64,000 bases of DNA from Oryzias latipes (lineage: Eukaryota > Chordata > Actinopteri > Beloniformes > Adrianichthyidae): contig NC_019868.2 of NCBI RefSeq assembly GCF_002234675.1, positions 6,294,433 to 6,358,432 on the forward strand. The letters run 5' to 3'. This document shows positions 59,996-64,000 of the stretch, piece by piece. The notes under the pieces are model-generated. The model was given only the letters and a program-made list of their open reading frames with translations. It made no database searches and was not told where the DNA came from. How positions within the stretch are numbered: position 1 is the first letter of the stretch; every line of letters starts with the position of its first letter. The position numbers and the translations under genes were made by a program.

Positions 59996-62900
59996 GAACG
60001 AACTGGCCCAGACACCGACCCAGCTGACCCGGAAGGACTTCACCTTGCCGTCAACCAACAGGGTATAATGCTGGGACGCCAAGCCGACGCCCTTTCTCAG
60101 ATGGCCTCCGCTCAGCAAGACCTTTTCCGACGTCTTGATGGTATGACACAGACACTATTAAAATTTACGGGTCAATTCTCCGGTCCCACAGTTCCTGCTC
60201 CCTCACCACTTTCCGGCAACATGGTCACTTCCGCTTCCGCCTCGAACCCGGAAAACTATCGTCTCCAGCCGGAGCCTTTTCATGGTGAAGTAGAAAATTG
60301 TGGCGGTTTTTTACTTCAATGCCAGCTGTTATTTCAACAGGCTCCCCGATATTACCACACGGATCAGAGCAAGATAACCCTGGTCGTTAACTCCTTACGG
60401 AATAAAGCGCTGCAATGGGCCCAAGCCTTCCTAGCGGCTAACCCTATCACACACCTCCCGTTTGAACGCTTCATTTGTGAGTTCAGACTTGTTTTTGACC
60501 AACCTCGCAAACAGGAGGAGGCCACCAGACGCCTGTTAAATCTAAAACAGCACAACCGGTCCGTCAGCGACCACGTCATAGACTTTCGCATCTTGGCTGT
60601 CGAAGCTGGCTGGACTGACCCCGCGTTACGAGGTATCTTCTATCGATCTCTAAATGAAGCTATAAAAGATCATTTGTGCACCCAACCCGAAGCCTTTTCT
60701 TTTGAGGATCTTGTCGCAGCTGCCTTACGTTCTGACATACGCATCAAGGAGCGCCAGCATGAACACCCCCACACGGTGCGTAATACCATTCCGGCTGACT
60801 CTCCTCCGCCTTCCACGCCTGAATTTCCTCCACAGTTTGTTCCTCGCAAAACCCCTGAAGAACCAATGCAAATAGGACATTCACGCCTGTCTGCTGAGGA
60901 GCGGCTGAAACGCAGAGAGGAGGGACTTTGTTTCTACTGTGGGAATCAGGGCCACCAAGTCTCACAATGCCCTCTCCGTTTAAACTCCCGAATCCCCCCG
61001 CTAAAAGACAGGCCGCGGGTGGGTAAGTCAGTTGTTTCTTTGCCAAAAGACTTCTGTTATGTTCCTGTCAAGCTTTGCTTCAAGTCTAAGATCTCTGACA
61101 CTCATGCTCTCATTGACTCTGGTGCCGAACAGAGCCTCATCGATCAAACCTTAGTTCAACAACTCTCTCTCCCTATAGAACCTCTAGACACCCCCATTAA
61201 CGCTGCCGGATTGGGGGGTCAATATCTCTCATCCATTACTCATCGCACCAAGCCCTTATTACTCATCACATCAGGTAACCATCACGAGTACGTTCGGTTT
61301 TTTGTCACTATATCCCCTTATTGTCCGGTGGTTTTGGGTTATTCTTGGCTAAAAACCCACAACCCCCAGTTTGACTGGGCTAAACAACGCATTATCAATT
61401 GGAGCGCGTTCTGCATGGCTAACTGCCTACAATCCGCTATTCCCTCCGTATCCCCATCTAGCGATCACATCCCCGATGACATTGATCTTACTTCCGTTCC
61501 ACATTGTTATCACGAACTTAAGGCGGTCTTCAGTAAAAGTAAAGCAAGTTCGCTGCCCCAACATAGGCCATATGATTGCGCCATCAACTTACTCCCAGGC
61601 GCCACTCTCCCCAAGGGACATTTATACAACCTCTCGGGGCCCGAAAAGGCTGCCATGGAGACTTATATCCATGAAGCTCTCTCTTCCGGTCACATTCGTC
61701 CTTCCTCGTCGCCCGTTGGAGCCGGGTTTTTCTTTGTCGAAAAGAAAGATAAATCTCTTCGTCCCTGTATCGATTATCGAGAGCTTAATCAAATAACTAT
61801 CAAGGATAAGTATTCTCTCCCCCTCATCAGTTCTGTGTTCGACTCGGTCCAGGGGGCTCAAATCTTCTCAAAATTGGACCTGCGCAACGCCTACCACCTC
61901 GTACGCATAAAGGAGGGCGACGAATGGAAAACGGCCTTTACTACACCTCTTGGCCATTATGAGTACCTTGTAATGCCATTCGGCCTAACTAACGCTCCCG
62001 CTGTCTTTCAGAGGTTAGTTAATGACGTCCTCCGTGACTTCCTGAACCGTTTCGTATTCGTCTATCTCGATGACATTCTGATCTTCTCGCATGATCCGGT
62101 TCAGCACGAAAACCACGTCCGTTTAGTTTTGTCTAGACTACTCGAAAACCAGTTATTTGTTAAGGCAGAGAAGTGCCAATTCCACACCGCGTCCATTCAA
62201 TTCTTGGGGTACGTTCTTTCAGCAGGCAGCATCAGCCCTGATCCTGCCAAACTCGAGGCTGTCTCCCAGTGGGAACCTCCTAATTCACGCAAGAAACTAC
62301 AACAATTTCTAGGTTTCGCCAACTTTTACCGCCGGTTCTTCCGCAACTTTAGTTGTATTGCCGCCCCTCTCACTAAGCTCACCTCCATTTCACGACCGTA
62401 CGTCTGGAATCCTGAAGCCCAGAAAGCTTTTGATCAGTTGAAGTCTCTTTTCGTCTCCGCCCCAATCCTGATCCAACCTGACACCTCCAAACAGTTCATA
62501 GTTGAAGTTGACGCCTCCGACACGGGTGTGGGAGCGGTTCTCTCCCAGAAGGAAGGGTCCTCTGGCAAATTGAAGCCCTGCGCTTTCTTCTCCCGCAAAC
62601 TATCCCCGGCTGAACATAACTATGACGTGGGCAACCGCGAATTACTTGCCATCAAGCTGGCTCTGGAGGAGTGGCGTCATTGGCTGGAGGGGGCTACTCA
62701 CCCGTTTATAGTCTGGACAGACCATAAAAATCTTGCCTACCTGCGCACTGCAAAAAGACTCAATTCACGTCAAGCCCGGTGGTGTCTCTTTTTTGACCGT
62801 TTTCAGTTCACTATCACTTACAGACCCGGAAGCCGTAATACTAAGCCTGATGCCCTCTCCAGGAAATACAGCTCGGATGACGTTTCTCCTCCCTCCCCCA

Positions 62901-64000
62901 TCATCCCAGCTACCTGCATCGTGGGCAACCTCACGTGGGATATCGAAACCCATGTCAAAGAGGCCCAAGGTGAGGAAGCCTGTCCTACATCCTGTCCTGA
63001 TGGCACTCTCTATGTCCCTACGTCCCTCAGGTCTGACGTGATTGCCTGGGGTCACAGCTCCCTGATTGCCTGCCATGGAGGGGTTCATAGGACTTTGTCC
63101 ATGCTCCGAAAAAGATTTTTCTGGCCCCACATGGATAAGGATGTACGTGAGTTTATCGCAGCTTGCACCGTCTGCGCTCGCTCTAAATCCTCCAACACGC
63201 CCCCAGCTGGTTTTCTCCATCCCTTGCCCACTCCTCACCGTCCCTGGTCTCATCTAGCGGTGGATTTTGTCACTGGGCTACCGCCTTCGCAAGGCCATAC
63301 GGTAATCCTGACTGTCGTTGACAGGTTTTCGAAGGCGGTGCATTTCATTCCCCTTCCTCAGCTCCCCTCCGCCACTGAAACGGCCAAGATTCTGGTGAAC
63401 CAAGTCTTCCGCCACCACGGCATCCCCTCCGACATCGTCTCTGATCGGGGTCCCCAATTCATATCACAGGTATGGAGAGCGTTTTGTTCTGCGCTGGGTG
63501 CCAGTGTGAGCCTATCCTCAGGTTATCACCCGCAGTCCAACGGTCAGGCCGAGCGTGCCAATCAAGAGCTTGAAGCCGGCCTCCGTTGTCTCGCCGCTCA
63601 GAACAAATCTGACTGGGCCGAGTACCTCATCTGGATCGAATACGCTCATAACACTCACCCCTCCTCTGCTACTGGCATCTCCCCTTTCGAAGCATCTCTA
63701 GGCTACTCTCCTCCTCTGTTCCCCTCCCAGGAGCTCGACCTTGCTGTCCCCTCGGTCCAGCATCATATGCAGCGCTGCCAGCGCGTCTGGGCCCAGACTC
63801 GTGAAGCCCTCCTTCGCACTAAAGAGGCTAACTGTCGTTTTGCCAACAGGCACAGGGTGGAGGGTCCCAAGTATCAAGTCGGGCAGAGGGTGTGGTTATC
63901 CTCCAATAACATTCCCATCCCGTCCACGTCTCGGAAACTGGCTCCCCGATTTATCGGCCCCTACATCATTGAAAGGATCATCAACCCCACCTGTGTTCGC
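59990..64000 (+). CDS. Ty3/Gypsy gag-pol polyprotein, single open frame, cut by window end
   Basis: One frame runs 1337 codons from ATG 59990 to the window end without a stop. Landmarks: a gag region with a retrotransposon-gag-like helical block, zinc knuckle C314-C317-H322-C327, protease DSG at 376, reverse transcriptase with YLDD at 692-695, RNase H starting VEVDAS (D841), integrase zinc-finger cysteines 1059 and 1062, then DD35E residues D1092, D1152 and E1188, and a GPY motif near the end. No frameshift separates gag and pol. The order with integrase last is Ty3/Gypsy; a chromodomain is expected just beyond the edge, as in the relative at 53446. The ATG overlaps the last six LTR bases, and another in-frame ATG lies at 60068, so the true start is uncertain. 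An unbroken frame suggests a young, possibly active copy. The element has no relation to the host receptor genes apart from position. Confidence 0.9.
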   Translation, partial: MTERTGPDTDPADPEGLHLAVNQQGIMLGRQADALSQMASAQQDLFRRLDGMTQTLLKFTGQFSGPTVPAPSPLSGNMVTSASASNPENYRLQPEPFHGEVENCGGFLLQCQLLFQQAPRYYHTDQSKITLVVNSLRNKALQWAQAFLAANPITHLPFERFICEFRLVFDQPRKQEEATRRLLNLKQHNRSVSDHVIDFRILAVEAGWTDPALRGIFYRSLNEAIKDHLCTQPEAFSFEDLVAAALRSDIRIKERQHEHPHTVRNTIPADSPPPSTPEFPPQFVPRKTPEEPMQIGHSRLSAEERLKRREEGLCFYCGNQGHQVSQCPLRLNSRIPPLKDRPRVGKSVVSLPKDFCYVPVKLCFKSKISDTHALIDSGAEQSLIDQTLVQQLSLPIEPLDTPINAAGLGGQYLSSITHRTKPLLLITSGNHHEYVRFFVTISPYCPVVLGYSWLKTHNPQFDWAKQRIINWSAFCMANCLQSAIPSVSPSSDHIPDDIDLTSVPHCYHELKAVFSKSKASSLPQHRPYDCAINLLPGATLPKGHLYNLSGPEKAAMETYIHEALSSGHIRPSSSPVGAGFFFVEKKDKSLRPCIDYRELNQITIKDKYSLPLISSVFDSVQGAQIFSKLDLRNAYHLVRIKEGDEWKTAFTTPLGHYEYLVMPFGLTNAPAVFQRLVNDVLRDFLNRFVFVYLDDILIFSHDPVQHENHVRLVLSRLLENQLFVKAEKCQFHTASIQFLGYVLSAGSISPDPAKLEAVSQWEPPNSRKKLQQFLGFANFYRRFFRNFSCIAAPLTKLTSISRPYVWNPEAQKAFDQLKSLFVSAPILIQPDTSKQFIVEVDASDTGVGAVLSQKEGSSGKLKPCAFFSRKLSPAEHNYDVGNRELLAIKLALEEWRHWLEGATHPFIVWTDHKNLAYLRTAKRLNSRQARWCLFFDRFQFTITYRPGSRNTKPDALSRKYSSDDVSPPSPIIPATCIVGNLTWDIETHVKEAQGEEACPTSCPDGTLYVPTSLRSDVIAWGHSSLIACHGGVHRTLSMLRKRFFWPHMDKDVREFIAACTVCARSKSSNTPPAGFLHPLPTPHRPWSHLAVDFVTGLPPSQGHTVILTVVDRFSKAVHFIPLPQLPSATETAKILVNQVFRHHGIPSDIVSDRGPQFISQVWRAFCSALGASVSLSSGYHPQSNGQAERANQELEAGLRCLAAQNKSDWAEYLIWIEYAHNTHPSSATGISPFEASLGYSPPLFPSQELDLAVPSVQHHMQRCQRVWAQTREALLRTKEANCRFANRHRVEGPKYQVGQRVWLSSNNIPIPSTSRKLAPRFIGPYIIERIINPTCVR

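Noticed and set aside
1..64000. CRISPR arrays, operons or prokaryotic features
   Set aside because: No regularly spaced direct repeats or prokaryotic gene packing. The window is vertebrate DNA with introns and transposons.

Overview
The window reads as genomic DNA of a teleost fish. It is AT-rich and packed with dispersed repeats, and its host genes are small-exon immunoglobulin-superfamily receptors of the novel immune-type receptor (NITR) type, a family known from teleosts and close relatives. The repeats (L1- and L2-type LINEs, Tc1/mariner and hAT DNA elements, tRNA-derived SINEs, chromodomain Ty3/Gypsy elements) fit a ray-finned fish. I cannot name the species.

Layout. Five NITR genes can be assembled exon by exon: A on the minus strand (5891 down to 2126, cytoplasmic exons not found), B plus (12363-18627), C plus (27114-32069), D plus (46250-52282) and E minus (58898 down to 57681, cytoplasmic exons not found). 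Each has a 40-43 nt signal-peptide exon, a V-type Ig exon, an I-type Ig exon and a transmembrane exon. B, C and D add a short cytoplasmic exon and a last exon with an ITIM or ITIM-like tyrosine motif. Transmembrane segments carry no charged residue, as expected of inhibitory rather than adaptor-coupled receptors. About 100 bp upstream of every start codon lies the same module: GGAAGT (ETS-like core), then CCAATCA, with exactly 25 bp between their starts in all five genes.

Between genes and in introns the DNA is largely transposon wreckage. At 36.7-43.8 kb a broken L1-type LINE contains an L2-type LINE, which contains a solo LTR with a 5-bp target duplication. At 25.5-26.1 kb a hAT-type MITE sits inside a Tc1/mariner transposase remnant. 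A hAT element with a perfect 8-bp duplication lies at 21.5-22.3 kb, a 0.68-kb foldback element at 14.7-15.4 kb and a CpG-rich inverted-repeat-ended element at 44.0-45.6 kb. At 53.4-55.3 kb is an internally deleted chromodomain Gypsy element (TSD AAATT). From 59.5 kb to the window end runs a second Gypsy element: an LTR followed by one uninterrupted gag-pol frame of 1337 codons with zinc knuckle, protease, reverse transcriptase, RNase H and DD35E integrase motifs.

The NITR genes are inferred to be inhibitory receptors of lymphoid/NK-like cells under a shared promoter design. They show ongoing divergence: a nonsense codon at the distal cytoplasmic tyrosine of gene C, a Trp-to-Leu change in the I domain of gene A, and a phase change in the transmembrane exon of gene E.
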